A DNA stretch of 64,000 bases, from assembly GCF_001618425.1 (NCBI RefSeq), contig NZ_BDCU01000017.1, positions 558,001 to 622,000 on the forward strand, in the 5' to 3' direction. This stretch comes from Nocardia fusca NBRC 14340 (GTDB lineage: Bacteria; Actinomycetota; Actinomycetes; Mycobacteriales; Mycobacteriaceae). Position numbers and translations under genes: made by a program. This document shows, piece by piece, positions 28,039 through 36,195 of this stretch (within the stretch, counting starts at the first letter, position 1; every line of letters begins with the position of its first letter). The notes under the pieces were generated by a model, which worked only from the letters and a program-made list of their open reading frames with translations, had not been told where the DNA came from and ran no database searches.

Positions 28039-28226
28039 CGGCAACTTCAATTGATCCGGCCTAGAAAGAAGCCCGGCTGGCGTTCGAGGGACTCCGAGCC
28101 CTCAGAATTTCTCGGCCGAGCCGGATTGAGATGCAGTGCGGCGAGCAATGGGGATCAAATTCGAGGCCCCGGGGTTACTGACGCTGCGTTCGGAGGCCAA
28201 TGTTTCGTTGCAATGGACCTGTCAGA

Positions 28227-28832
28227 TCAATCGGGCATGGCTGCAGAGACCATCTCAGCGATCTCAGGCATTCGATCGCAGGGCTTCTCCACGGTAAATA
28301 CGCTTGCCACACTCTTGGATACATCCAAGGCACCATAGGATGTCTCTAATATTATATGGCAGGACTCGGTGGGCCGATCCGTGTAAGTTATCGCCTCGAT
28401 GCCATTTATCTCTATAGGAGTGGCCCTGGATCCTTCACGGTCACGGAACTCATCCAGTGTTACATTGGTGGTGTTTACGTGGAGATACCGGCTGGTCACG
28501 AATAGACCAAATTGGTCCTTCTCTTTGTGTTCAAACTTGCACCCCACGAAAGAGTAGGTGTCGAAGATGGCGTCAATTCTGTCTCTTGTGGCGGGGTCGA
28601 ATCCTGCAGCGGCAACTACATCATCCCCGAGTTCACGACATGGATCACGGTTCACCGCGGCACGGCCCATGTTGACTTGACTTGAGGTCGGCGGGGCGGG
28701 TACCGCGATGCTAGGAGCGGTACTAGTCGACTGCATACCGGTGGTCTGGGTGCTTGTATTCTCCGGTGCCGCGCACGCACTGAGCAGCGCAACAGCAATC
28801 AGCACCCAGCAGAGAAGGATCCTTGCTTTCAC
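28227..28832 (-). CDS. DUF3558-type lipoprotein
   Basis: A 201-residue lipoprotein. GTG 28832 was chosen for its 4-base overlap with the upstream stop; it gives MKARILLCWVLIAVALLSAC with the lipobox Cys at residue 20. The mature domain has four Cys in DUF3558 style (DPCRELGDD, SFVGCKFE, TESCHIILE, EKPCDRMPE), probably two disulfides. DUF3558 lipoproteins are common in Nocardia and mycobacteria; their role is unknown. It is co-translated with the small helical protein upstream. Confidence 0.75.
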   Translation of the reverse strand: MKARILLCWVLIAVALLSACAAPENTSTQTTGMQSTSTAPSIAVPAPPTSSQVNMGRAAVNRDPCRELGDDVVAAAGFDPATRDRIDAIFDTYSFVGCKFEHKEKDQFGLFVTSRYLHVNTTNVTLDEFRDREGSRATPIEINGIEAITYTDRPTESCHIILETSYGALDVSKSVASVFTVEKPCDRMPEIAEMVSAAMPD

Positions 28833-29224
28833 GACGGGTCCCCCAATGCGGCGGAATCTGCGACGAATCTGGTCCGAGATGCGTTGCACTGGTCTGCTTC
28901 CGCGATCATGTTTCCGGCACGGAAGTAGGCTTCTTGGAGTCGCATAGCTCCTTCTACAAGTTGATTCAGTACATCGACTCCGTCTGAGGCTTTTCGGCCG
29001 AAGCCCTTCTGCAGATCCTGTGCTGACTTGAAACCTCCGAAGCCGTTCGGATTGATGGCCTCAAGGAGCCGGTCTCGTATTTCGATCAGCCCGATGATCA
29101 TCTTCTGGTATTCGGATGCGGCTTGACGTGCGACATCAGGGTCGTATCTGATCTCGCCCGCTGCGGCCCCGTTGATGAAGGCAGCAATCTGCGCCTGGCC
29201 GTAGTCGATTGCGGTTTGGTTCAT
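28829..29224 (-). CDS. Small helical protein, probably type VII secretion-related
   Basis: A 131-residue helical protein with no signal peptide or membrane segment. The sequence (IDYGQAQIAAFINGAAAGEI, EYQKMIIGLIEIRDRLLEAI) has the length and amphipathic pattern of ESX-associated helical proteins, but no W-x-G motif is seen and the family is not recognised. Its stop overlaps the DUF3558 lipoprotein start (GTGA). Position beside the type VII module suggests it belongs to that system. Confidence 0.6.
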   Translation of the reverse strand: MNQTAIDYGQAQIAAFINGAAAGEIRYDPDVARQAASEYQKMIIGLIEIRDRLLEAINPNGFGGFKSAQDLQKGFGRKASDGVDVLNQLVEGAMRLQEAYFRAGNMIAEADQCNASRTRFVADSAALGDPS

Positions 29225-29310
29225 CGATGGGACCCCCTCAACGGCTTCGGTTGCTCAGGCTAACAGAAGGGAAGGGTGGGCGTGGTTAACCAGTGCTGGG
29301 CGCGGAGTTC

Positions 29311-29526
29311 TCAGCGGTCCAGGTAGAGGCGTTCGCAAGGAAGGCGTGGGAGGTTGGCCGGTTCCGCGCGGAGGACGGCAGCCGTGTGGGCGCCGTGGTG
29401 CGCGGTCCACTCCTGGAGAAAGCGTTCGGCGGCAGTGGGATGGACTCGGTAGTCGAGTCGGAGGCCGTGGAGGAAGACTGTGAGGTGGACATCGGCCTCG
29501 AACCGTTGGGTTGAGTAGGCGCTCAT
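29311..29526 (-). CDS. Small hypothetical protein
   Basis: A 71-residue protein from ATG 29526, which overlaps the stop of the upstream gene (ATGA); a longer frame to 29583 would lie inside that gene. The sequence begins MSAYSTQRFEADVHLTVFLH and has a helical middle (AAERFLQEWTAHH). No family recognised. It is the second gene of a two-gene unit divergent from the DUF5753 regulator. Confidence 0.55.
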   Translation of the reverse strand: MSAYSTQRFEADVHLTVFLHGLRLDYRVHPTAAERFLQEWTAHHGAHTAAVLRAEPANLPRLPCERLYLDR

Positions 29527-30182
29527 GGTCGCGCCTGTGTGAGACCTGTGTGTAGCCGTTGGAGCATCGCGAGGGATGGGCACGTACCAAAGGTGGTCCG
29601 CCCGGCCGGCGGGTAAGCGAGGCCGCGGGAGACGACGCGCTCGCGGTGGCTGCGGCTGGCAGGGACGAGTTTGCCGGTTTCGACCAGGAGGGCGAAAGCG
29701 GCGGCTTTACGAGGGCAGTCCAAGGGATTGCAGGTCAGGTGGGTCTGCATGATGCGGTGCGCGTCGACGATGCGCAGCCGGGTGTCGGGTTCGCTGTGCC
29801 AGAGCTCGGGCAACCAGATGGGTTCGTGGGGAGCGTCATGTGGGTTCGTGCCGACTTTCATCCAGAGCTGTCCCGGGCACACCGTCATGAGGTCGCAGGT
29901 GTCGCAGACTCGGCCGGGGTGGTTTTCCAGATGCGCCAGGTCGGGGATGATCAGCGTTGTTGTTTCGGTGGCACGGACGATGTCGAGGACGTGACCGATA
30001 GCGTCGGGAACGGAGTCGGGGCCGAGTCGGACTATGTAGACCAGCGTGTGATGCTGCTGTCGGGCGAGTTGACGGATAGCTTCCGTGTCGTGGGTCTCAT
30101 AGGGAGAGAGGTCGGTTCGGAGATAGCCGATCGCGCGGGGGCGATGCGGGTGCTGTTTTTCGTTCACCGGACGTAACGTCAT
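29523..30182 (-). CDS. Hypothetical protein with resolvase-like N-terminal fold and Cys cluster
   Basis: A 219-residue protein from ATG 30182, preceded by AAAAGGGATAG. The N-terminal ~90 residues (RAIGYLRTDLS, then ETTTLIIPDLAHLE) follow the strand-helix rhythm of a serine-recombinase N-terminal domain but lack a clear catalytic Ser in the usual place. A Cys cluster follows, CDTCDLMTVCPGQLW, and another pair in LTCNPLDC, which could hold a metal. It is divergent from the DUF5753/DUF397 genes, an arrangement typical of actinobacterial regulatory modules. Function unknown. Confidence 0.6.
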   Translation of the reverse strand: MTLRPVNEKQHPHRPRAIGYLRTDLSPYETHDTEAIRQLARQQHHTLVYIVRLGPDSVPDAIGHVLDIVRATETTTLIIPDLAHLENHPGRVCDTCDLMTVCPGQLWMKVGTNPHDAPHEPIWLPELWHSEPDTRLRIVDAHRIMQTHLTCNPLDCPRKAAAFALLVETGKLVPASRSHRERVVSRGLAYPPAGRTTFGTCPSLAMLQRLHTGLTQARP

Positions 30183-30469
30183 CTGTTCTATCCCTTTTCG
30201 GAGATGGTGATTTTCCCGGTGACCGCGCATGACAATTCCTGCCGGCACGGCAAGGCGATTCCGGCAGCTTTCCTGAATATTCGCAATGAAAGTATCTGTG
30301 CCCGGGATTTATCCGAGTTCCCGGTCATCGGGTGGATACAGTAGACACCGAAAGCTGTTCGCTGGAAAGACTATTCGGGGCCATCCGAGCAGGTCGCCGG
30401 GCGTCCAGTATGGGTAGGTCCAGAAAACATAGGTCCGTACTGGACCACGACGAGATAGCGAGGGTGGGC
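30183..30469. other. Divergent promoter region of the DUF5753 regulator
   Basis: 287 bases between two divergent starts. The first half is AT-richer than the genes around it. No operator palindrome could be assigned with confidence. Confidence 0.35.
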
Positions 30470-31363
30470 ATGGCTATTGGTTCGACTCTTCCACGGCGCG
30501 CTTTGGGTCGGCGGCTTCGGGAACTGCGGTTCCAATCCAAGAAGAGTCAACTGGCCGCGGGATTGGCGATCGAAGTGTCCAAGCAAGGGATCGGGAGGTT
30601 GGAAGAGGGGCAACCGGTTCGGATCAGTACCGCGCAGTTCCGGGATCTACTGGCGTTCTATGGGGCCGACGACGAAGTATCGGATGAGGTACTGGGCCTT
30701 GTCCAAGAGGTGAAGGTGGCGAAGGGCGATCCGTCGCGCGGGTGGTGGCGCACCTACGCCGATGTGGTGAACCCACACTTCGACCATTTCATGAGTCTCG
30801 AGCAGGCGTGCTCCCGGATGACCGCATTCCAGCTGACGCTCCTGCCCGGCTTGGTGCAGACGGCGGAGTATCGCCAGTGGCTGATCCGGACGGCCGACCC
30901 CGAGATGCCAGCACTGGACGTCGACCGGCGACTGGAGCTGATGGAGAGGCGGCAACGCAGACTTGCTGCGGATCAGCAATTCACAATCGATGTGCTGCTG
31001 TCGGAAGCAGCATTGCGACACCAGGTGGGGGGACGCCATGTGATGGCCGGTCAGGCTCAGCACCTCGTCGATCTGGGAAGAATGCCGAATGTTTCCATCC
31101 GAGTGATTCCCTTCGGCGTCGGCGGGCACTCTGGATTGATCGTCCAGTCGTTTACACTCTTCGAGTTCCCCTCCCTGCGTACAGCTCGCGCCCCGGAACC
31201 GCCAGTGGTGTTCGTGGAGGGCTTTACCGGAGCACTGTTCCTGGAGGAAGACAGCGCGATCGAACGCCACAGGCAAGCTTTGGCCGATCTTCACGAGGTA
31301 GCGTTGAGTGCCGACGACAGTAGGCGCCTGATGCAGGAAATCGCAGAGGAGTTTGTCGCGTGA
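30470..31363 (+). CDS. XRE-family regulator with DUF5753 domain
   Basis: A 297-residue regulator; ATG 30470 follows GAGGG by about 5 bases, and the frame is open upstream to 30332 without support. Residues about 8-65 form an XRE helix-turn-helix (LGRRLRELRFQSKKSQ, VSKQGIGRLEEGQ). The rest is DUF5753 with the usual LLPGLVQTAEYRQWLI and IRVIPFGVGGHSGLI segments. These proteins pair with DUF397 proteins and act in actinobacterial developmental and antibiotic control. The DUF397 gene follows with a 4-base overlap, as expected. Confidence 0.88.
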   Translation: MAIGSTLPRRALGRRLRELRFQSKKSQLAAGLAIEVSKQGIGRLEEGQPVRISTAQFRDLLAFYGADDEVSDEVLGLVQEVKVAKGDPSRGWWRTYADVVNPHFDHFMSLEQACSRMTAFQLTLLPGLVQTAEYRQWLIRTADPEMPALDVDRRLELMERRQRRLAADQQFTIDVLLSEAALRHQVGGRHVMAGQAQHLVDLGRMPNVSIRVIPFGVGGHSGLIVQSFTLFEFPSLRTARAPEPPVVFVEGFTGALFLEEDSAIERHRQALADLHEVALSADDSRRLMQEIAEEFVA

Positions 31364-31551
31364 CCAGGGATCTAACCGGCGTGAGCTGGTTAAAGAGCAG
31401 CTACAGCCAGCCGAGCGGTGATTGCGTGGAGGTCGCGCACACGACCGATGCGGTCGGTGTCCGGGATTCGAAGGACCCCGCTGGACCCACCCTCGTCTTC
31501 GCCCCAGCCGAGTGGGATGCGTTCATCCAAAAGATCTCGTCCAACAGCTGA
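31360..31551 (+). CDS. DUF397 protein
   Basis: A 63-residue DUF397 protein with the signature WLKSSYSQPSGDCVEVA and VGVRDSKDPAGPTL, ending with the FAPAEWDAFI helix. GTG 31360 overlaps the regulator stop by 4 bases. It is the standard small partner of a DUF5753 regulator and probably modulates it by direct binding. Confidence 0.88.
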   Translation: MTRDLTGVSWLKSSYSQPSGDCVEVAHTTDAVGVRDSKDPAGPTLVFAPAEWDAFIQKISSNS

Positions 31552-31792
31552 ATGCCGCGACTACCGAGCGAGTTAATCCGCCGCGGTGATTCGCAGCGGG
31601 GACATCCCGCATGGCCGAACACCGGGAAAGACCGCAGTTCAGCTAGCCCGACACGATCGTCAAATGATCGACACGCCCACGGATACGAACACGACCGCCG
31701 ACGGCGCGCCTCGTTCACCGGTGCGGACAACGCCTGTCGCTACCGCACTGGTCGGTGCGGTAGCGACAGGCGGCCGTCGGAATTGCGAAGAA
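31552..31792. other. Convergent intergenic region
   Basis: 241 bases between convergent genes. Apart from the strong hairpin at 31731-31772, nothing was recognised. Confidence 0.4.
31731..31772. terminator. Perfect 18-bp inverted repeat, bidirectional terminator
   Basis: Arms CGCCTGTCGCTACCGCAC (31731-31748) and GTGCGGTAGCGACAGGCG (31755-31772) are perfect complements around the 6-base loop TGGTCG. It lies between convergent genes (DUF397 ending 31551, RDD ending 31793). There is no T-run, as is common in actinobacterial terminators. Confidence 0.7.
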
Positions 31793-32275
31793 CTATGTGT
31801 CGATGACCTGCGTCCCGCCCGCCGCGTTGTCGTGCCAACCCTGCTTCGTCGGACTAGAGCTGATGGTGAACGCGATGGCGATGGCCGCGGCGAACCACAG
31901 CAACCCACCCACCCACGGGATCAGGTTGAGCAGCATGTAGGCGTTGCGGACCGCGGAGTCCTTGAGGCTGGGTTTCGGTGCCCTGCCCGACCCGTTGACG
32001 TGCAGGCTGAGGAGTTTCTTGCCCGGTGTCGAACCGGAGGACACTTCGAAGAGAACGAAGTAGAGCCAGCCGAAGGCGGCGCCGGGGAGGACCGAGACCC
32101 AGTCGGGGAGGTCCCAGACCGTGCCGAGGAGCCAGAAGAAGATGGCGCCGATGATGCCGGCGATGATCCAGTCGACGAACCTGGCTACCGCGCGTTTGCC
32201 CAGGCCGGCAGGTCTGAGGCTGCTGGCGGGACTTGCTGTCGGGCTGTATGCGGGGTCGAATCCACCTGCGGTCAT
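31793..32275 (-). CDS. RDD family membrane protein
   Basis: A 160-residue protein from ATG 32275, with AGGAGG 4 bases upstream; a GTG one codon earlier sits too close to that site. It has the RDD signature: GKRAVARFVDWIIAGIIGAI (Arg and Asp in the first membrane helix), then FGWLYFVLFEVSSGSTPGKK and a third hydrophobic stretch LLNLIPWVGGLLWFAAAIAI. RDD proteins are small integral membrane proteins of mostly unknown role, some linked to transport. Confidence 0.88.
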   Translation of the reverse strand: MTAGGFDPAYSPTASPASSLRPAGLGKRAVARFVDWIIAGIIGAIFFWLLGTVWDLPDWVSVLPGAAFGWLYFVLFEVSSGSTPGKKLLSLHVNGSGRAPKPSLKDSAVRNAYMLLNLIPWVGGLLWFAAAIAIAFTISSSPTKQGWHDNAAGGTQVIDT

Positions 32276-32549
32276 CACGCCTCCTAGCGATCGCTGTGTG
32301 GCTTCGGGTGCCTGTCACGTGCTTACGGCATGTCGATCTCCGAGGATTCCACGGCGGAGGCGGCAGCGGCGGTGTCGACACTGTTTCGTGTCCATCTTGA
32401 AGCACGCACTCAATGCGGCTGATGACAGAAAGTGACCGAATCGTCCACAGCACGCGCACGAGCGAGTGGCCCCCGGACGGGCACTGACCAGGCCGCGCGC
32501 CGTCCGCCCGGCCACTGAGTGCTCCCGGCTCCCGTATCGCTCGGACAGC

Positions 32550-33434
32550 TCAATCGATCAGGTCCCGTAGTGCCGCGATAATCGTGTCGGGTTGTTCTTC
32601 CGGCAGGAAATGGCCGCATTTCACGGTTGCGGTGCACAGGTCGGTGGCCCATTCGGCCCAGATCGCGGCCGGATCGAACGGCAAGACCATCTCGCCCGGG
32701 TCCTGCCAGAGGGCGGTGACCGGCATATCGAGCCGGCGGCGCTGTGCACGATCGGCCTCGTCATCGGCATTGTCGACAGCGGCACTCGCCCGGTAGTCGG
32801 CGCACACCGCGGCGATGGCGTCGGGTTCGCGGGCGGCGGCGAGGTACTCGGCGCGGATATCGGCCGGGATGGCCTCGGAGATGTGGAGCCAGCTGTCGAG
32901 GAAATGTCCGAAGAACAGGTCGGGGTCGGCTCGGATCATGCGCTCGGCGAGATCTGTCGGTTGCGCCAGCAGGTAGAGGTGGAACGCGAAGACACCGGCA
33001 GTCCCCCGCAGCGTGGCCCACATGTTCACGGCCGGGAGCACGTCCAGGATGGCGAGGTGGCTGATCGTGCCTGGATGGTCGAGACCTGCCCGGAATGCGA
33101 CCAGCCCGCCGCGGTCGTGTCCGGCCAGGGCGAAGCGGCTGTGCCCGAGGGATCGCATGAGTTCGACGACATCCGCGGCCATGGTGCGTTTGGCGTAGGT
33201 TCGGCCTCCGTGCTCGCCGGCCGGTTTGTCACTGTCGCCGTAACCGCGCAGATCCGGGCAGACCACCTGATGGTCGTGGGCGAGGTCGGCGGCGACGTGG
33301 CGCCAGGCGAGGTGTGTTTGCGGGAAACCGTGCAACAGCACGATCGGCGGGCCGGAACCGGCGATGGCCACGTTCAGCCGCACGTCGCCGACAGGAATGC
33401 GTTCGTAGTCGAAGCCCGGAATTCGAATACCCAT
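32550..33434 (-). CDS. Alpha/beta hydrolase, haloacetate dehalogenase / epoxide hydrolase-like
   Basis: A 294-residue alpha/beta hydrolase. It has the oxyanion HGFPQTHLAW, the DLRGYGDS turn and a nucleophile elbow GHDRGG with Asp as nucleophile, the form seen in fluoroacetate dehalogenases and epoxide hydrolases rather than esterases. The catalytic His is likely in VKCGHFLPEEQPD. The substrate cannot be told. The next gene upstream is another hydrolase, 48 bases away on the same strand, so both may respond to the TetR regulator. Confidence 0.8.
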   Translation of the reverse strand: MGIRIPGFDYERIPVGDVRLNVAIAGSGPPIVLLHGFPQTHLAWRHVAADLAHDHQVVCPDLRGYGDSDKPAGEHGGRTYAKRTMAADVVELMRSLGHSRFALAGHDRGGLVAFRAGLDHPGTISHLAILDVLPAVNMWATLRGTAGVFAFHLYLLAQPTDLAERMIRADPDLFFGHFLDSWLHISEAIPADIRAEYLAAAREPDAIAAVCADYRASAAVDNADDEADRAQRRRLDMPVTALWQDPGEMVLPFDPAAIWAEWATDLCTATVKCGHFLPEEQPDTIIAALRDLID

Positions 33435-33482
33435 GCCCGGACGATAAAGATCACTACCGACAAAGGGCTTCCCGCCGATCGT

Positions 33483-34220
33483 TCAGCGTGACCCTTCACT
33501 CGGATGCTCCTCGGCCGCCGTATCGCACACGTCGGCTATATCGCGGACCAGCCGGGCGAAGCGCTGCGGTTCGGCCAGCGGTAGGTAGTGCCCCGCCCTG
33601 GGCACCATGAGCAGCTTTGCCCGGGGCGAGGCCGCGACGAAACGCTGTTCGTGACCGCGGAAATGGTCGCGGCTTCCGTTGAGCAGCCAGACCGGGCCCG
33701 GGTATCGACGGAGTTCGGTGAGCGGATCGAATGCTACTGCGGCCCTGGCGATATCGGGGATCACCTCGGTGGCGATACCGCCCGCCGCGACGGCGGCGGC
33801 GACCTGCGTGGGAAGGGTGGCGTCGAAGAGCCGGCGGCTGAGCCGCTCACCACCATCGCGCTGGGTCGACAGGAGTAGATGAGCGAGCCGGAAGGGAATC
33901 GCCAGGGCACTGTTCGGGATACGGGTCGATCCGGCGACCACCAGACCGGCCACCCATTCGCCGAGTTCGGCGGCCGCCGCGATGGCGACGTACCCGCCCA
34001 GTGAATGGCCGACGACCAGGGCGCGACCACCGGCGCTATCGATTGCCGCGCGGACGGTGTCGATCGCCGCGGGCATGGTGAAGCGTTCGCCGCGCCGTGC
34101 ACCGTGCCCGGGGAGGTCGGGGGTGATCACCGCGCGTTCGGAGCCGAGTTCGCTCGCGACGGATACCCAGCATCGGCCGCTCAGCCGGATGCCGTGGACG
34201 AGAACCACGGGAAGAGCCAT
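33483..34220 (-). CDS. Alpha/beta hydrolase under TetR control
   Basis: A 245-residue alpha/beta hydrolase; ATG 34220 has GGAGG about 5 bases upstream, and the frame's further extension crosses the operators and was rejected. Motifs are VLVHGIRLSG, the nucleophile elbow GHSLGG with Ser, and a late RAGHYLPLAEP bearing the catalytic His. It looks like a small esterase/lipase. It is divergent from the TetR gene, and both starts flank two palindromic operators, so its expression is probably repressed until a ligand binds TetR. Confidence 0.82.
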   Translation of the reverse strand: MALPVVLVHGIRLSGRCWVSVASELGSERAVITPDLPGHGARRGERFTMPAAIDTVRAAIDSAGGRALVVGHSLGGYVAIAAAAELGEWVAGLVVAGSTRIPNSALAIPFRLAHLLLSTQRDGGERLSRRLFDATLPTQVAAAVAAGGIATEVIPDIARAAVAFDPLTELRRYPGPVWLLNGSRDHFRGHEQRFVAASPRAKLLMVPRAGHYLPLAEPQRFARLVRDIADVCDTAAEEHPSEGSR

Positions 34221-34231
34221 GACGCCTCCAT

Positions 34232-34255
34232 ATACAACGCAACGTTGCGTTGCAC
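34232..34255. promoter_or_regulatory. TetR operator, copy proximal to the hydrolase
   Basis: Contains the 18-base perfect palindrome CAACGCAACGTTGCGTTG (34235-34252). Outer bases are imperfect compared with the second copy. Its centre is 40 bp from that of copy 2, about four helical turns, so two dimers would bind on the same face. Confidence 0.75.
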
Positions 34256-34271
34256 TGTAACGACCCATGGG

Positions 34272-34295
34272 ATACAACGCAACGTTGCGTTGTAT
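34272..34295. promoter_or_regulatory. TetR operator, copy proximal to tetR
   Basis: A perfect 24-bp palindrome whose half is ATACAACGCAAC. It ends 9 bases before the TetR ATG, so repressor bound here would block the regulator's own transcription. It shares an 18-base core with copy 1. Confidence 0.8.
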
Positions 34296-34304
34296 TGTCG
34301 GCAC

Positions 34305-34886
34305 ATGGACGAGTCAGCCGATACGGGCACGACCGCCCGGCCACGGCGGGCGGAGGCGATCTTCGCGGCCACCCTCGAACTCCTCGCCACCGCGGGCTAC
34401 GAGGGTCTGACCATGGAGGCGGTCGCGCTGCGCGCCGGCGTCAACAAGACGACCCTCTACCGCTGGTGGAAATCCAAGGACGAGGTCCTCGCCGCCGCGC
34501 TGACCGAATCGGACCTGCTCACTTTCCCGGTGCCCGACACCGGCAGCCTCCGCGGCGATCTCATCGAAACGGCCCGGAGCATCCACGGCCTGCTCACCGA
34601 TGCCGCGACCGCCCCCATCGCGGCCGCCGTCCTGGCGGCCTCCCCCGGCCGGCCGTCACTGGCGGCGGTCGGGCGGATGTTCTTCGCCGACCGCGCCGCA
34701 CGCGAACACCCCCTCTTCCGCCGGGCGGTCGAACGTGGCGAACTCGATGACCGGACCGATCCCCGCCTGGTCATGGACATGCTCGCCGGGGCGATCTGGT
34801 TTCGCGTCTTCCTACGGGCCGAACAGGTCGAGGCGGCCGATATCGACAAGGCAGTCGATATCGTCCTCAACGGCATCGCCGCATGA
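34305..34886 (+). CDS. TetR/AcrR family transcriptional regulator
   Basis: A 193-residue TetR regulator. ATG 34305 lies 9 bases after the operator with no Shine-Dalgarno, so the transcript may be leaderless. The N-terminal DNA-binding domain is clear: AEAIFAATLELLATAGYEGL, then the recognition helix NKTTLYRWWKSKDEVL near residues 45-62. The C-terminal part is a TetR_C-like helical ligand and dimer domain. It is divergent from a hydrolase, and two operator palindromes lie between, giving a classic self-regulated pair. Confidence 0.9.
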   Translation: MDESADTGTTARPRRAEAIFAATLELLATAGYEGLTMEAVALRAGVNKTTLYRWWKSKDEVLAAALTESDLLTFPVPDTGSLRGDLIETARSIHGLLTDAATAPIAAAVLAASPGRPSLAAVGRMFFADRAAREHPLFRRAVERGELDDRTDPRLVMDMLAGAIWFRVFLRAEQVEAADIDKAVDIVLNGIAA

Positions 34887-35319
34887 CAGCCCGGAACGAT
34901 CTCGCCATCGGTCGCGGTATCTCGAAGGCTTGGAATGCGCTCTTCTGACCGGATCGGATATACCAGCCCCTGGGCCGTACCGGCCGGGTTCGTGCGAAAG
35001 CGCCCGGCACCGGCCGGAAGCATTGTCCTCGAGTGTCCGCGGTTGGCCGTGGACGGATATCGGCTGTACCGCTTTCTCACCTATTACGCCGATAACCCTT
35101 CGGCGCGAGTGGAACTCGGTACCCCCGCGGCGACGGAACGATGGGCTACAGTCCGCTGATCTCGAGCGCGGAGACCACCACCACTCGCCACCTCGTGATT
35201 CACCTGTTCTTCCCGGCACCATGCCGGAGTCACCAGCCGCGTCGAAGCCCGCGTGGTGTAGATATCGGGCAGGGGCGCAGCCGATCGGCTCCAGGGGAGC
35301 GGGTGTTTTCCGCGCGCGG
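34887..35319. other. 433-bp intergenic region with one doubtful small ORF
   Basis: Between tetR and a convergent dienelactone hydrolase. It contains a possible 74-codon ORF (34935-35159, plus strand, listed separately) and no clear terminator. Confidence 0.4.
34935..35159 (+). CDS. Doubtful small ORF
   Basis: 74 codons from ATG 34935, with an AAGG upstream. The segment VLECPRLAVDGYRLYRFLTY looks more protein-like than random and third positions are moderately GC-rich, but no family is recognised. It could be a fragment of a lost gene. Confidence 0.25.
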   Translation: MRSSDRIGYTSPWAVPAGFVRKRPAPAGSIVLECPRLAVDGYRLYRFLTYYADNPSARVELGTPAATERWATVR

Positions 35320-36081
35320 CTACTGCCGCAGGTTGCGGTCGAACAGGGCCAGCAATTCGCGGTAGTGCCGTTCGGCGAACTCGGCGTCGTAGGCGGCGGT
35401 ATCCGCCTGGGTGTAGCCGTGTTTCGCACGCTCGTAAACCTCGGTGCGGTGACGCTCACCCGCCGCCTCGACTGCCTTGTCGAACTGTGCGAAATGATCG
35501 GGCGCCTTTTCCACATCCTCCCCGGCATGGGCGAAATACAGTTCTCCCGTGATCTTTCCGACGAGCAGATGCGGACTGTCCGCACTCTCGGTGACCAGTG
35601 GTCCGCCGTGGAATCCCGCCACCGCCGCAACCCGCTCGGGGAACCCGGCGGCGACCAGCACCGCGAGTCGCGCACCCATGCAGTAACCGGTGACACCGAC
35701 CTTCCCCGCGGCGACCTGCGGCGCCGCGGCCAGCCATTCGAGATACGCGCCGGCATCCGATCGCAGCAGCTCGGGTGTCAGCTCGCGGATCATCGGGAAG
35801 AGCTGCTGGAAGATCTCCGGCCGCGCCTCCGGATCGATGAAGTCCGGTAGCTCGATCACCGGAGCGGGACCGTGCCGGTAGAAAGCGTTCGGCAGCAGGA
35901 CGGTGTAGCCGTGGGCGGCGATACGGTCGGCCATATCCCGCAGGCTGGGTCGCAGTCCGAAACCGTCCTGGATCAGCAGTACTCCGGGATGGGCGGCCCC
36001 GTCGCCGGGGTGGGCGAGATACGCGTCGGCGACACCGTCGGGGGTCCGGATGTCGACCGACATACCGTGGACTTCAGTCAT
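35320..36081 (-). CDS. Dienelactone hydrolase family protein
   Basis: A 253-residue alpha/beta hydrolase. ATG 36081 follows AGGAGG by 8 bases; the frame is open to 36186 without support. The nucleophile elbow is GYCMGA, with the Cys typical of dienelactone hydrolases, and the His is in YERAKHGYTQ. VLLIQDGFGLRPSLRDMADR replaces the usual DGFG segment. Such enzymes open lactone rings in chlorocatechol degradation, but most actinobacterial members have unknown substrates. There is no pathway gene beside it. Confidence 0.82.
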   Translation of the reverse strand: MTEVHGMSVDIRTPDGVADAYLAHPGDGAAHPGVLLIQDGFGLRPSLRDMADRIAAHGYTVLLPNAFYRHGPAPVIELPDFIDPEARPEIFQQLFPMIRELTPELLRSDAGAYLEWLAAAPQVAAGKVGVTGYCMGARLAVLVAAGFPERVAAVAGFHGGPLVTESADSPHLLVGKITGELYFAHAGEDVEKAPDHFAQFDKAVEAAGERHRTEVYERAKHGYTQADTAAYDAEFAERHYRELLALFDRNLRQ

Positions 36082-36195
36082 CGTAGGTCCTCCTGTGATG
36101 TCGAGCGTTCTCGAACATACAGGTTCGGACACCGGCCGATCCGGCACGGCATCGGCATCCGGCCCGGTTCCGGATGCCGGTGCCACACCCTGTCG

